Positions 33,787 to 41,795 of a stretch of DNA of 54,539 nt are shown here, piece after piece (within the stretch, counting starts at the first letter, position 1; every line of letters starts with the position of its first letter). The translations under genes were made by a program, and so were the position numbers. Where the stretch lies: contig JABHXF010000059.1 of NCBI GenBank assembly GCA_018657385.1, positions 1 through 54,539 on the forward strand. Reading direction: 5' to 3'. The notes under the pieces are model-generated. The model was not told the DNA's origin and did not search any database. It saw nothing but the letters and a program-made list of their open reading frames with translations. This DNA comes from Candidatus Woesearchaeota archaeon (GTDB lineage: Archaea; Nanobdellota; Nanobdellia; Woesearchaeales; DSVV01).

Positions 33787-35604
33787 ATGACGTATACTGA
33801 GATACAAGTTAAAGGTGGACGTAATTATTATTATAGAGCTAAATCAGTTAGAGATGGTTCTAAGTTTAGAAAACTAAGAAAGTATATGGGTGTTGATTTA
33901 GATAAAGAAGATTTAAAAAACAAAGAACAAGAAATGGATTTATTATTAGGAGAATCATTCAAAGGAATTCTTAAAGATGAAAGTATTGGACATATAAGAA
34001 AAAGATTAATTGAAGACATATCTAAAATTAATATTACTGAAAATCCAGTTAAAATTGCAAGTCTAAAATTACCTGCACCTTCTTTAAATAAAGTTAAAGC
34101 AATGACACAACAATATAATAAAGCATTTCATGCAAAAGTATTCACATTATTTAGTTCTTCAGAAAGTGAAATATATAGTTATGCAAAAAGACATCCAATT
34201 CATTTTGATACTTGTTTTTGTTTTATTAAAAATGAAGAAGGACAATGGTATTTAGGCACAAAAGGAATGGAACATGTTAAGAATTGGATATTAACAGAAG
34301 CAAAAAAATCACCACAACCTATTTTTGAAATGTATAACAGGTGGGAAAGAGACTGGCAAACATATTTAAGATTAGAAAAAGAATTAAGAAAAACAAATTT
34401 ATCAAAATTCTCAAATAAAAAATTATATGAAAAATTTAAAGAATTTTTTAAACAATTTCAATTAGTTGGATCAATTGCATATATTTGTGATGCATTTATG
34501 AGTTATGGTGAAGAAGATTGGCTTGAAAAATTAATTACAGATGAATTAACTAAACTTGGCATACCACCTTCTAAGAAAATCAATTTATTAAGAAGATTAA
34601 CTTGCCCTGTTCACTTATCATTTACTTTAGAAGCTGATTATCAATTAATTAAAATTGCAGGAAAAATAATAAATAAATTTAATAAGCTGCCAAGCTTGAA
34701 ACAATTAGAAATTGATTCTCCTACATTATTTAAAGCATTAAAAAACCATGAAGAAACATTTCATTGGGTACAGAATAATTATCATAATGCACATTATGTC
34801 GACATAAACGAATTATACAAACAAATTACTGAATTAATAGCTGGCAAAAATAAAAAAAAGCTAAGAGAAGAAATTAAGGAAAAAGAAAAAGAATTAGAAA
34901 ACATAAGAAAAGAACGAGAACAATTATTAAGTGAATTAGGTTTATCAAGATTTACTAAAAACATTTTAAGAATCGCAAGGTTATTTAGTAAATGGAAAGA
35001 CATTAGAAAAGGTGGTGTGTATATAGGTATGTATCATTTTGATTGTTTTTTAGATGAAGTAGCAAGAAGAACTGAATTTAGTAAAGAACAATTAACTTTT
35101 TCAATTTTTAATGAAATAAAAGATATTCTTAATAAAAAAAATATTGATAAAATAAGAAAAGAAATAAAAGAAAGAGAGAAACAATGCTTTTTTGTTTATA
35201 CTGATAAAGGACATTTTATTGTTGGTGGAGAAAAAGCAGAAAAATATTTCAAATTGTTAGAAAAAGGTAAAAATAAAAGTATTATTGAGATTAGAGGAGT
35301 TGTTGCAAGTCCTGGTTATGCAAGAGGTAGAGTAAGTATTGTTAAAAAAACACAGGATATTAATAATTTTAAAACAGGAGATATATTAGTTGCAAACCAA
35401 ACAACACCTGAATTTTTACCAGCAATGAAAAAGTCAGCTGCAATAGTAACAGAACAAGGTGGAATTACTTCGCATGCTGCAATTGTTTCTAGAGAACTTA
35501 AAAAACCATGCATAATTGGAACTAAAATAGCAACAACTACATTATTAGATGGAGAAATAGTAGAAGTAGATGCAGAGAATGGTATTGTAAGAAGAAAAAC
35601 TTAA
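33787..35604 (+). CDS. Protein with C-terminal PEP-utilising phosphohistidine domain
   Basis: 605 residues. Residues 1-40 form a small basic strand-rich domain (KGGRNYYYRAKSVRDGSKFR). Residues 50-340 are helical and not recognised, and 350-385 a coiled coil. Residues about 500-603 are the swivelling phosphohistidine domain of PEP synthase and pyruvate phosphate dikinase, with GVVASPGYARGRV, TTPEFLPAMKKSAAIVTEQG and catalytic His563 in GGITSHAAIV. The ATP-grasp and PEP-binding barrel that normally feed this His are absent, so the phosphate donor is unknown. Leaderless start (TATA CTATATAAATC). The domain call is firm, the overall function open. Confidence 0.82.
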   Translation: MTYTEIQVKGGRNYYYRAKSVRDGSKFRKLRKYMGVDLDKEDLKNKEQEMDLLLGESFKGILKDESIGHIRKRLIEDISKINITENPVKIASLKLPAPSLNKVKAMTQQYNKAFHAKVFTLFSSSESEIYSYAKRHPIHFDTCFCFIKNEEGQWYLGTKGMEHVKNWILTEAKKSPQPIFEMYNRWERDWQTYLRLEKELRKTNLSKFSNKKLYEKFKEFFKQFQLVGSIAYICDAFMSYGEEDWLEKLITDELTKLGIPPSKKINLLRRLTCPVHLSFTLEADYQLIKIAGKIINKFNKLPSLKQLEIDSPTLFKALKNHEETFHWVQNNYHNAHYVDINELYKQITELIAGKNKKKLREEIKEKEKELENIRKEREQLLSELGLSRFTKNILRIARLFSKWKDIRKGGVYIGMYHFDCFLDEVARRTEFSKEQLTFSIFNEIKDILNKKNIDKIRKEIKEREKQCFFVYTDKGHFIVGGEKAEKYFKLLEKGKNKSIIEIRGVVASPGYARGRVSIVKKTQDINNFKTGDILVANQTTPEFLPAMKKSAAIVTEQGGITSHAAIVSRELKKPCIIGTKIATTTLLDGEIVEVDAENGIVRRKT

Positions 35605-35687
35605 TTATCCTTGAAATGATTAATATCATGTAATTTACCTTATCTTAATAACATTTAAAAACCACACTAGATTTCTTTATTATTACA

Positions 35688-37004
35688 ATGGAATATAGAG
35701 CCTTGCAGAAACATATAGAAGAGATTGTTGATAAAGAAACAGAAGGTATTCCAAGTGATGTTAAAGTACCAAGACCAACTGTTTCTTATAAAGATAATGT
35801 GACAACTATAAGCTTTGATATGCCTAATTTTTCTCCAATTAATTACCAAGATGCCATTACAACAATTTGTGAATATTATAAGAGAATAGATAATCTAGAA
35901 GAACATAAATTAAAAGGTCTATCAATGCAGGCTATTCTGGAGAATAATCTTAAAGATTATCATGAAACTTATGGAAGTAGTTCAATATTTCCAGACAACG
36001 AATCATATGATCAAGGAATACATACAAAAATAATAATTTCAGGTGGTTTCATGATTAGTTTAGGTGAGACACATAAATTAACTATGTCAAAAAAAGGTGA
36101 ATTTACTAATGAAGAAATTGATTGTATGGTAAACTTTTGGAAAACTTATGCTGTTGCAAAAAAAAATGAATTAAGTATTGAAGATAAACTAAATGAATTA
36201 GGTGTAGTATTACACAAAGATAATTCTGAATGGACATGGGATAGATTAGTTGGTTATGAAAAAGCAAAAATAGAATTACAAGAAACTATAGTCTCACCAT
36301 ATAATGATCAAGATATTTATAATCAAATGGTTAAACTTACAAGAACTAGAGAAGAATCAATAATCCCAAGAGCTGTATTATTAGAAGGACCACCAGGAAC
36401 AGGAAAAACAACAGCTGCAAGAATAATTGCAAATGATAGTGGTGTTCCTTTGGTTTACATACCATTAGAAAAAATAATGAGTGTGTTTTATAGTGGATCT
36501 TCATCTAAATTGTCAGCAGCATTTGATTTAGCTTATGAATTTGAAAAAGCAATTGTTTTTATTGATGAACTTGATGCATTAGCAGGAACAGATGATGGAA
36601 GAATACATGAAGAAACAAAAAGAATGATTTCTGTATTACAAAGAAGATTAGATGGATTTGAATCAAAAGAAGGGATTCTTGTTTTAGGTGCTACAAACAA
36701 AGTAGATTCATTTGTTGCTCCTATTTTAAACAGATTTAGTAGAATAATTACATTTGGACTTCCTGAATTTGATGATAGAACTGCATTATTTCAATATTAT
36801 GCAAAACAATTATCAGAAGATGAAGTAAAAATACTTGCAGAAAAAAGTGCAGATTATTGTTGTAGAGATATAAGAGACATTTGTGCAGATGCAGAAAGAA
36901 TATGGATTAAAAGAATAAAAGATCAACAACTAGAAATCACACCACCAGGTGTATTGATTTATCAAAAAGCATTGAAACATAAAACTCCTATCAAAGCAAA
37001 ATAA
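35688..37004 (+). CDS. AAA+ ATPase
   Basis: 438 residues. The N-terminal 190 residues are not recognised. The AAA module begins at about 205: Walker A GPPGTGKT (234-241), Walker B AIVFIDELDAL, sensor ATNKVDSF, and arginine-finger-like LNRFSRI. A small helical lid follows (CCRDIRDICADAERIWI). This is the classic clade of AAA proteins (Cdc48, proteasomal ATPase, spastin-like), which unfold proteins as hexamers; the unknown N-domain would choose the substrate. Leaderless start after CATTTAAAAACC. No peptidase adjacent. Confidence 0.88.
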   Translation: MEYRALQKHIEEIVDKETEGIPSDVKVPRPTVSYKDNVTTISFDMPNFSPINYQDAITTICEYYKRIDNLEEHKLKGLSMQAILENNLKDYHETYGSSSIFPDNESYDQGIHTKIIISGGFMISLGETHKLTMSKKGEFTNEEIDCMVNFWKTYAVAKKNELSIEDKLNELGVVLHKDNSEWTWDRLVGYEKAKIELQETIVSPYNDQDIYNQMVKLTRTREESIIPRAVLLEGPPGTGKTTAARIIANDSGVPLVYIPLEKIMSVFYSGSSSKLSAAFDLAYEFEKAIVFIDELDALAGTDDGRIHEETKRMISVLQRRLDGFESKEGILVLGATNKVDSFVAPILNRFSRIITFGLPEFDDRTALFQYYAKQLSEDEVKILAEKSADYCCRDIRDICADAERIWIKRIKDQQLEITPPGVLIYQKALKHKTPIKAK

Positions 37005-37034
37005 TTACTATTATTTCTTAATTATTTTAATCAA

Positions 37035-37161
37035 CCATTGGACAAATATCTATTGATTATAGGTGTGATTAAATGTTTTTAGCAATGCTGTCCACTGGGG
37101 TATAAAGCCTGAAAGTATTGAATTCTATTAATACAAGAGTTTTGATGGTTAGCACTGGACA
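37035..37161 (+). promoter_or_regulatory. TGGACA/TGTCCA inverted words at two TATA boxes
   Basis: CCATTGGACA (37035-37044) pairs in 9 of 10 positions with TGTCCACTGG (37089-37098), which abuts the TATA-like GGGTATAAAGCC. A further TGGACA (37156-37161) precedes the TATA box GTATATAAAG (37174-37183). Either an operator set or alternative RNA pairings. No gene is seen in 37005-37192. Confidence 0.35.
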
Positions 37162-37192
37162 TGTTGATGTGAGGTATATAAAGAGGTTTTGC

Positions 37193-37259
37193 GTTAGGAA
37201 GGTATAGAGGGTTTGGAAGGTAAACCCTCCAAACATTCCAAACTCCAAACCTTCCTAAC
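37193..37259 (+). promoter_or_regulatory. Leader palindrome with two alternative folds
   Basis: GTTAGGAAGGT (37193-37203) pairs with ACCTTCCTAAC (37249-37259). Inside, GAGGGTTT (37207-37214) can pair with AAACCCTC (37222-37229), or GTTTGGAA (37211-37218) with TTCCAAAC (37236-37243), but not both. It lies after the TATA box and ends 11 bases before the SD GGTGAT. Similar in layout and GGAAGG-rich wording to 8106-8171. Confidence 0.6.
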
Positions 37260-37278
37260 TAAATAGACGGTGATAATC

Positions 37279-37746
37279 ATGAAACAAAAGGTAGCAAAAG
37301 ACACCCCACTTATGGAACTCACATTAAGAAGATATGAAAGACCTGATAAAATGGAGCCTAGAAATTTAATTAAAAAGTTTTGTTTAAGTGTTGGTCTATT
37401 ACAACCAGGTGATTCAAGAGATATAATTGTAGATATATTATATGTATTGTTAAGAGCAAAATCAGATCAAAGAATAATGACATCTGAACAAGTAAATATT
37501 GAAGTTAGAAAACTAAGAGAAGAACATAATTTAGTATTATTAGGGGTTGCTCCATCTAATGTTAGAAGACAAATTAAAAGATTGAGAGACCTATTATTAG
37601 TAGAGAAGATTAGAAATAATTACAGAATTCATGAATTCTCCCCACTTAGCGATAGCTATAAAGAGAAATTTGAACAATATCTATTACCAAGTGTTGTTAG
37701 TAGAATTAATGAATACTTTAGAGAGATTGATAGGGTGTTTAACTAG
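37279..37746 (+). CDS. Putative winged-helix DNA-binding protein
   Basis: 155 residues from the ATG at 37279; the GTG at 37270 is in the SD GGTGAT. The middle (MTSEQVNIEVRKLREEHN, then LLGVAPSNVRRQIKRLRDLL) reads as a HTH with a basic recognition helix, followed by a short wing (LVEKIRNNYRIHEFSPL). No ligand-binding domain. It has a structured leader and two TATA boxes upstream, hinting at tight control. Similar in size and design to the protein at 27376. Confidence 0.65.
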   Translation: MKQKVAKDTPLMELTLRRYERPDKMEPRNLIKKFCLSVGLLQPGDSRDIIVDILYVLLRAKSDQRIMTSEQVNIEVRKLREEHNLVLLGVAPSNVRRQIKRLRDLLLVEKIRNNYRIHEFSPLSDSYKEKFEQYLLPSVVSRINEYFREIDRVFN

Positions 37747-37910
37747 ATATACAATAAAAATATATTAAAAAATACTTTATGAATTAAGTTTGTCACGTCG
37801 CTAATCAAGTATATAAGAAAGAAATGATAAGATTACGAGAATGTGGCATCAGCCAAAAGAACCTCTTTTTCCATTAACTTTATATACCATAGTTCTAAAT
37901 ATATCTATAT

Positions 37911-39965
37911 ATGATTAAAAAGAGGAATCATAGATTTATTTATGTTGCAGTTGTATTTCTGATAGCTTTAGTAGTATTGTCATTTGCTGGTGTTTTTGTT
38001 GATGATTTAGCTGGGGAAGCGCATAGGAGAACTAAAAAATTCTCAAGAACACGTGCTTTAAAGACACCAGACAAATTGATTGATAAAGATTTTAATCTGT
38101 TGCGGAATCATATTATATCTTCAAGAGATAATAAAATAAGATTAATGCTTAAAAAAGGAATAAGAGTTATACCATCACCACCTAATCTAGGCAGGGAAGT
38201 TACAGGCCCGTTATACAGAGGAGATTTAGGAAAAGATATAACAGTTGTAAAACATATTTGGACCCCCAAACAAGTTAGTCTTAGTAAAGATAAAGTATTT
38301 ACCTTCCCTTATAAGATTGATTTTCCTCTGGATATGACTTTTAGTGAACCAGTTCCAGTTATATTTGAATTAACTAAAAATGAGGTTAATGCGATTAAAA
38401 AGATTTTTAAATCTGCTTCTAACAATAATAAAGATTTCATAAGAATAACTTTAATTGATAAAGATAATAATCTTTTACAATATGTTCCGTTTGATCTAAA
38501 CAATTTTCAGGTAACAAATAAATTGGAAGTTATGGTTACTCATACTTATTTTAATGGTATTGCAATAATCTTTTTAAAGAAGGATGGAAACAAAAAAAAG
38601 TGGGATACAGAGCTTATCATTGATGAGAATCATAAATATCCACAAAAAGTATCGGAATATTTTGAGGATTTACCTACACCTTCTATTTGTATGTGGGATT
38701 CACCAAAGAAAAAATGTATTGTAGATGGAATGATTGGCCAATCTTGCTGTGCAAAAGAATGTGGTGCTGATTTTTCTTGTGATGGAAAACAGCCAGGTGA
38801 TAATTGTGGTTTTACTCTTGAAGGCGGCTTAAAAATCTGTGATCCTAACTGTGGCTGTGTTGCTAAAAGTACTATTCAGACTTGTTCAGATAATATAAAA
38901 AACCAGGAAGAAACCGGAATTGATTGCGGCGGACAATGTGCTCCTTGTAATACTATATGTGAAACTGACACTATTTATTCCCCTCCAGATTCTGGATGTA
39001 CTAAAGCATGGCCGATTGATGATGAGGATGATGATGAAAAATATATTACTAATAATTATGAACTTGGCCACAAATGTGAAATTATGGAGATCTGTTCGCA
39101 GGAATTAGATTATATAATTCAAGAAGCAAGCGATTGTTGTGCTGGAAAATTAAATATTAAACATTCTTCTTCCAGCGAAAATGGTTGTGAATGGGCAAAA
39201 AAAGAAGCAAAGAAATTTTTTGTGGACAAGAAAAAAATCTTTGGGGACGAGAAAAAAACTTGTCGTGGTTTTTATATAATTAAATATATGAGTGGTTTGC
39301 GGATCGAAAGGAAATATAAAAGGTATGGGAATGAACCTTATTATAATTGTTATTTTGATTTGGCAATTGATGATGAAAAGGTCCCACATGAAGAACATGC
39401 TGGAACATGTGGGCCAAAAGAGTTGTTAAACCCTAATGTTTATGGACTGGAATGTTTAAAGCTTCCATGCGAATCATCTGATGCAGATCCAAATACTTGT
39501 TTCACTGGTCTAGGTTGGAATAGTGACACAGACATGACTCAAAATGCTTGTTTTCCATTAAATGGGCCGACACATGCAATTGTCAATATAATGGGTGAAG
39601 GATCGTGCACACAAAATAGTTTATCTGCATTAACACTATTAAGAAAAGCAGGTTTTTCAGGAAATGATGTGTTTGTTGCTAAAGGTAATGGGCATACCTT
39701 TTCATTTCTTAAGTTTCCAGGCGATCTTAAATTTCATGCAGTAGATTTTTCTAGTAGTTATAGTATAATATATACATTTCATGGTCTTAATGATGGTCCA
39801 GGAGTTCTTAGTTTCTGTGATCCTTTAACAAAATATTATAATGATAAAAAGAAAGTAACCCCTGAAACAACTTTTATAGATGTTAAGAATATTAATTATG
39901 GGCCATTTCTTGAAAAAGGCGGCATATATGGGTGCGGAAATCTATATGACTATCCTGTTTCATAA
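37911..39965 (+). CDS. Large Cys-rich secreted protein with C-terminal transglutaminase-like core
   Basis: 684 residues. A signal or anchor is at 10-30. Residues 50-250 are strand-rich and unrecognised. About 260-350 is Cys-rich with TCSDNIKNQEETGIDCGGQC, a short repeat known from prokaryotic surface proteins. About 350-540 holds more Cys pairs. Near the end, GEGSCTQNSLSALTLL (Cys566), KGNGHTFSFL (His595) and FHAVDFSS (Asp612) line up as the Cys-His-Asp triad of transglutaminase/papain-like enzymes. Base composition is visibly less AT-rich than neighbours, which may mean transfer. Probably a disulfide-stabilised extracellular enzyme; the triad assignment is inference. Confidence 0.7.
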   Translation: MIKKRNHRFIYVAVVFLIALVVLSFAGVFVDDLAGEAHRRTKKFSRTRALKTPDKLIDKDFNLLRNHIISSRDNKIRLMLKKGIRVIPSPPNLGREVTGPLYRGDLGKDITVVKHIWTPKQVSLSKDKVFTFPYKIDFPLDMTFSEPVPVIFELTKNEVNAIKKIFKSASNNNKDFIRITLIDKDNNLLQYVPFDLNNFQVTNKLEVMVTHTYFNGIAIIFLKKDGNKKKWDTELIIDENHKYPQKVSEYFEDLPTPSICMWDSPKKKCIVDGMIGQSCCAKECGADFSCDGKQPGDNCGFTLEGGLKICDPNCGCVAKSTIQTCSDNIKNQEETGIDCGGQCAPCNTICETDTIYSPPDSGCTKAWPIDDEDDDEKYITNNYELGHKCEIMEICSQELDYIIQEASDCCAGKLNIKHSSSSENGCEWAKKEAKKFFVDKKKIFGDEKKTCRGFYIIKYMSGLRIERKYKRYGNEPYYNCYFDLAIDDEKVPHEEHAGTCGPKELLNPNVYGLECLKLPCESSDADPNTCFTGLGWNSDTDMTQNACFPLNGPTHAIVNIMGEGSCTQNSLSALTLLRKAGFSGNDVFVAKGNGHTFSFLKFPGDLKFHAVDFSSSYSIIYTFHGLNDGPGVLSFCDPLTKYYNDKKKVTPETTFIDVKNINYGPFLEKGGIYGCGNLYDYPVS

Positions 39966-40056
39966 TCTCTTGTTCTTTTCTTCTAATAAAGTCTTTAATA
40001 AAGCTCATTTATTTGAATTATGTTAGAGTTATCCAGAATAAAGTTTATTCTTTAGA

Positions 40057-40099
40057 CCCACAATAAATCAAATTATAAACCGTAAAAAACAGTGGGTCT
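40057..40099. repeat. Inverted repeat beyond the tRNA 3' end
   Basis: AGACCCAC near 40056 and GTGGGTCT near 40092 are inverted copies about 30 bases apart, in the 3' flank of the leftward tRNA gene. It may be a trailer hairpin or chance. Confidence 0.4.
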
Positions 40100-40121
40100 T
40101 ATCATTAACCCAGAAAAGAAG

Positions 40122-40194
40122 TGGGCCCACCCAGACTCGAACTGGGGATCCTCGCCAAGTCAAGGCGATATCATAGCCACTAGACCATAGGCCC
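40122..40194 (-). tRNA. tRNA-Val (anticodon GAC)
   Basis: 73 bases on the minus strand. Acceptor stem GGGCCTA pairs with TGGGCCC, discriminator A. D-arm GGTCTAGTGGCTATGA, anticodon stem TCGCC/GGCGA with loop TTGACTT giving anticodon GAC, and T-arm CCCAG TTCGAGT CTGGG. All stems pair (one G-U in the acceptor). D-arm and anticodon context match archaeal valine tRNAs. Position 37 is T, where a purine is normal; a sequencing error or a true oddity are both possible. No intron, no encoded CCA. Confidence 0.9.
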
Positions 40195-40334
40195 GCATAA
40201 GTATGATATTCTTAGTCTATTTTTAAAGTTTTTGCTAATCTTAATTTATGAAATGATTTTTTATATAATATCCAAACAGCATTAAAGCACTAAAAAGAGA
40301 AAAATTTATATAAAATAAAACACATTATGATTAT

Positions 40335-40772
40335 ATGAAAAAAATATTAACAATATTATTATTAATTTCTATATTGCTTATTAGCAGTTGTTCAGATCAA
40401 AAACTCACATTTGAGACAATCCATATAAAAAATAGTAAGGGTCATGAGGAAAAAGAAAATTATGTGATTAAAAATAGTTTAGAGTGGAATAATTTATTGG
40501 ATGTTGTCTCTCCACTAAGGTTGTATATTAATCCAGATCTTCCTGATATAAATTTTGAAGAAGAGATGGTTATTGCCGTATTCCAAGGTTCTCAACCAAG
40601 TAGTGGCTATAGCATAGAAATTACAAAAATCATTGAGAAAGATAATTCTATTGAAATTATTGTTAAAGAAAAATCTGCTCCTAAAAATCAATTGGTGTTG
40701 ACTATGGTAACAGAACCTTATCATATCGTAAAGGTTAAAAAATCTGATAAAGAAGTTGTGTTTAAAAGCTAG
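40335..40772 (+). CDS. Small lipoprotein with PrcB-like C-terminal domain
   Basis: 145 residues. A lipoprotein signal ends LISSC (Cys19). EEEMVIAVFQGSQPSSGYSI followed by ITKIIEKDNSIEIIVKEKSA matches the PrcB C-terminal domain found in small bacterial and archaeal lipoproteins, which in one case assists a surface protease. No protease gene is adjacent. A TATA box (TTTATATAAAAT) lies about 22 bases before the ATG. Confidence 0.75.
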   Translation: MKKILTILLLISILLISSCSDQKLTFETIHIKNSKGHEEKENYVIKNSLEWNNLLDVVSPLRLYINPDLPDINFEEEMVIAVFQGSQPSSGYSIEITKIIEKDNSIEIIVKEKSAPKNQLVLTMVTEPYHIVKVKKSDKEVVFKS

Positions 40773-40862
40773 ACTAGATATGGATGCTAAATTTCTTTTA
40801 AATTTGCAAAATAAATAAGAAATAACTAAATCTTTTTAAACAGAACCCCATTACCCCATTCT

Positions 40863-41531
40863 ATGTCAAATGAATTATTATGGATAATCTTATTACTAGT
40901 CAACTGTTTTATGGTTGTATTAGCTTATAGGTTCTTTGGGAAGACAGGATTATATGTATGGACTGCAGCTGCTGTTATATTAGCTAATCTACAAGTTCTA
41001 AAAACAATTCAGTTATTTGGAATGGTTGCTACATTAGGAAATATTATTTATGGTAGTATTTTCTTAAGTACAGATATATTATCAGAAAATCATGGTAAGA
41101 AAGCAGCAAAAAAAGCAGTATGGATTGGTTTCTTTGTATTGATAGCAGCTACAATCATAATGCAGTTATGTTTACAATTTGTGCCAGATGCAAGTGACTT
41201 TGCACATGGTTCATTAGAGGTATTATTTGGATTTTTACCAAGAATTGCATTAGCAAGTTTAACAGCTTATTTAATCTCCCAACATTTCGATGTTTGGTAT
41301 TTTCATTTTTTAAAGAAAAAAACATCAGGAAAATATTTATGGCTAAGAAATAATATGACAACAATGACTTCACAGTTTTTTGATTCTATTATATTTGTAA
41401 TGATTGCTTTTTGGGGCGTATTTCCTAACACTGTATTATGGGAAATATTTCTAACAACTTATGTATTAAAATGGGTTGTAGCTTTAATAGATACTCCTTT
41501 TATCTATTGGGCAAAGAGAATGAAGAGATAG
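40863..41531 (+). CDS. YhhQ/VUT-family queuosine-precursor transporter
   Basis: 222 residues, about six membrane helices. ANLQVLKTIQLFGMVATLGN, YGSIFLSTDILSENHGKKAA and AYLISQHFDVWYFHFLKKKT followed by WLRNNMTTMTSQFFDS are the conserved stretches of the YhhQ family (DUF165), which imports preQ0, preQ1 or queuine. TGT and QueH genes 5-8 kb away use the same precursors. TATA TTTTTAAAC about 25 bases upstream gives a leaderless start. Ends with a class 1 motif. Confidence 0.92.
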   Translation: MSNELLWIILLLVNCFMVVLAYRFFGKTGLYVWTAAAVILANLQVLKTIQLFGMVATLGNIIYGSIFLSTDILSENHGKKAAKKAVWIGFFVLIAATIIMQLCLQFVPDASDFAHGSLEVLFGFLPRIALASLTAYLISQHFDVWYFHFLKKKTSGKYLWLRNNMTTMTSQFFDSIIFVMIAFWGVFPNTVLWEIFLTTYVLKWVVALIDTPFIYWAKRMKR

Positions 41532-41549
41532 TTTTTCTTTTTTATTTAA

Positions 41550-41578
41550 TTTTAAAAGGCTGTTAGGCTCTTTTTGTT
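41550..41578 (+). terminator. Class 1 3'-end motif after YhhQ (diverged)
   Basis: TTTTAAAAGGCTGTTAGGCT then CTTTTTG, about 19 bases after the stop. Two core positions differ from the consensus GGCCGNCAGGCTC, which weakens the GCC/GGC pairing. Confidence 0.5.
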
Positions 41579-41629
41579 GTGAATTTTTCTTTTTATTAAA
41601 TTAATAACAAAGATTCAATTAATTATAAT

Positions 41630-41716
41630 GAAAAAACAACAACAATGGCACAGACGGACATTTGCTACGCAAATATCCTACTCGCCTATCGGCTCGCCTG
41701 GCCAAGTTGTTTTTTC
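41630..41716 (+). repeat. Three-way-junction repeat, copy H
   Basis: Outer stem GAAAAAACAAC pairs with GTTGTTTTTTC. Junction strands GGCACAGACGGAC, ATCCTACTCG and CTCGCCTGGCC. Hairpin 1 ATTTGC TAC GCAAAT, hairpin 2 GCC TATC GGC. Flanked by a class 1 motif on the left and a class 2 motif on the right, in the same relative order as the module at 27867-28147 read on the other strand. Confidence 0.88.
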
Positions 41717-41747
41717 TTAATAAACATAAAAAGAAAACTCCATAGCT

Positions 41748-41766
41748 ACATGTCCTTCGGACCTAG
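41748..41766 (-). terminator. Class 2 3'-end motif after the TrmB gene
   Basis: On the minus strand CTAGGTCCGAAGGACATGT begins about 29 bases after the TrmB stop, preceded by a T run. Same orientation to its gene as the two other class 2 copies. Confidence 0.55.
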
Positions 41767-41795
41767 TTAAAAAAGGAAAATTAAAACTTAAATAA

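Noticed and set aside
40122-40194. tRNA-Gln or tRNA-Leu reading of the tRNA
   Set aside because: A seven-base loop closed by TCGCC/GGCGA fixes the anticodon as GAC; there is no long variable arm.
108-41716. Junction elements as a CRISPR array
   Set aside because: Copies are kilobases apart, differ in sequence and have no spacer periodicity; no cas genes.
108-41716. Junction elements as hammerhead or twister ribozymes
   Set aside because: The conserved cores (CUGAUGA with GAAA, or the twister consensus) are not present in any copy.
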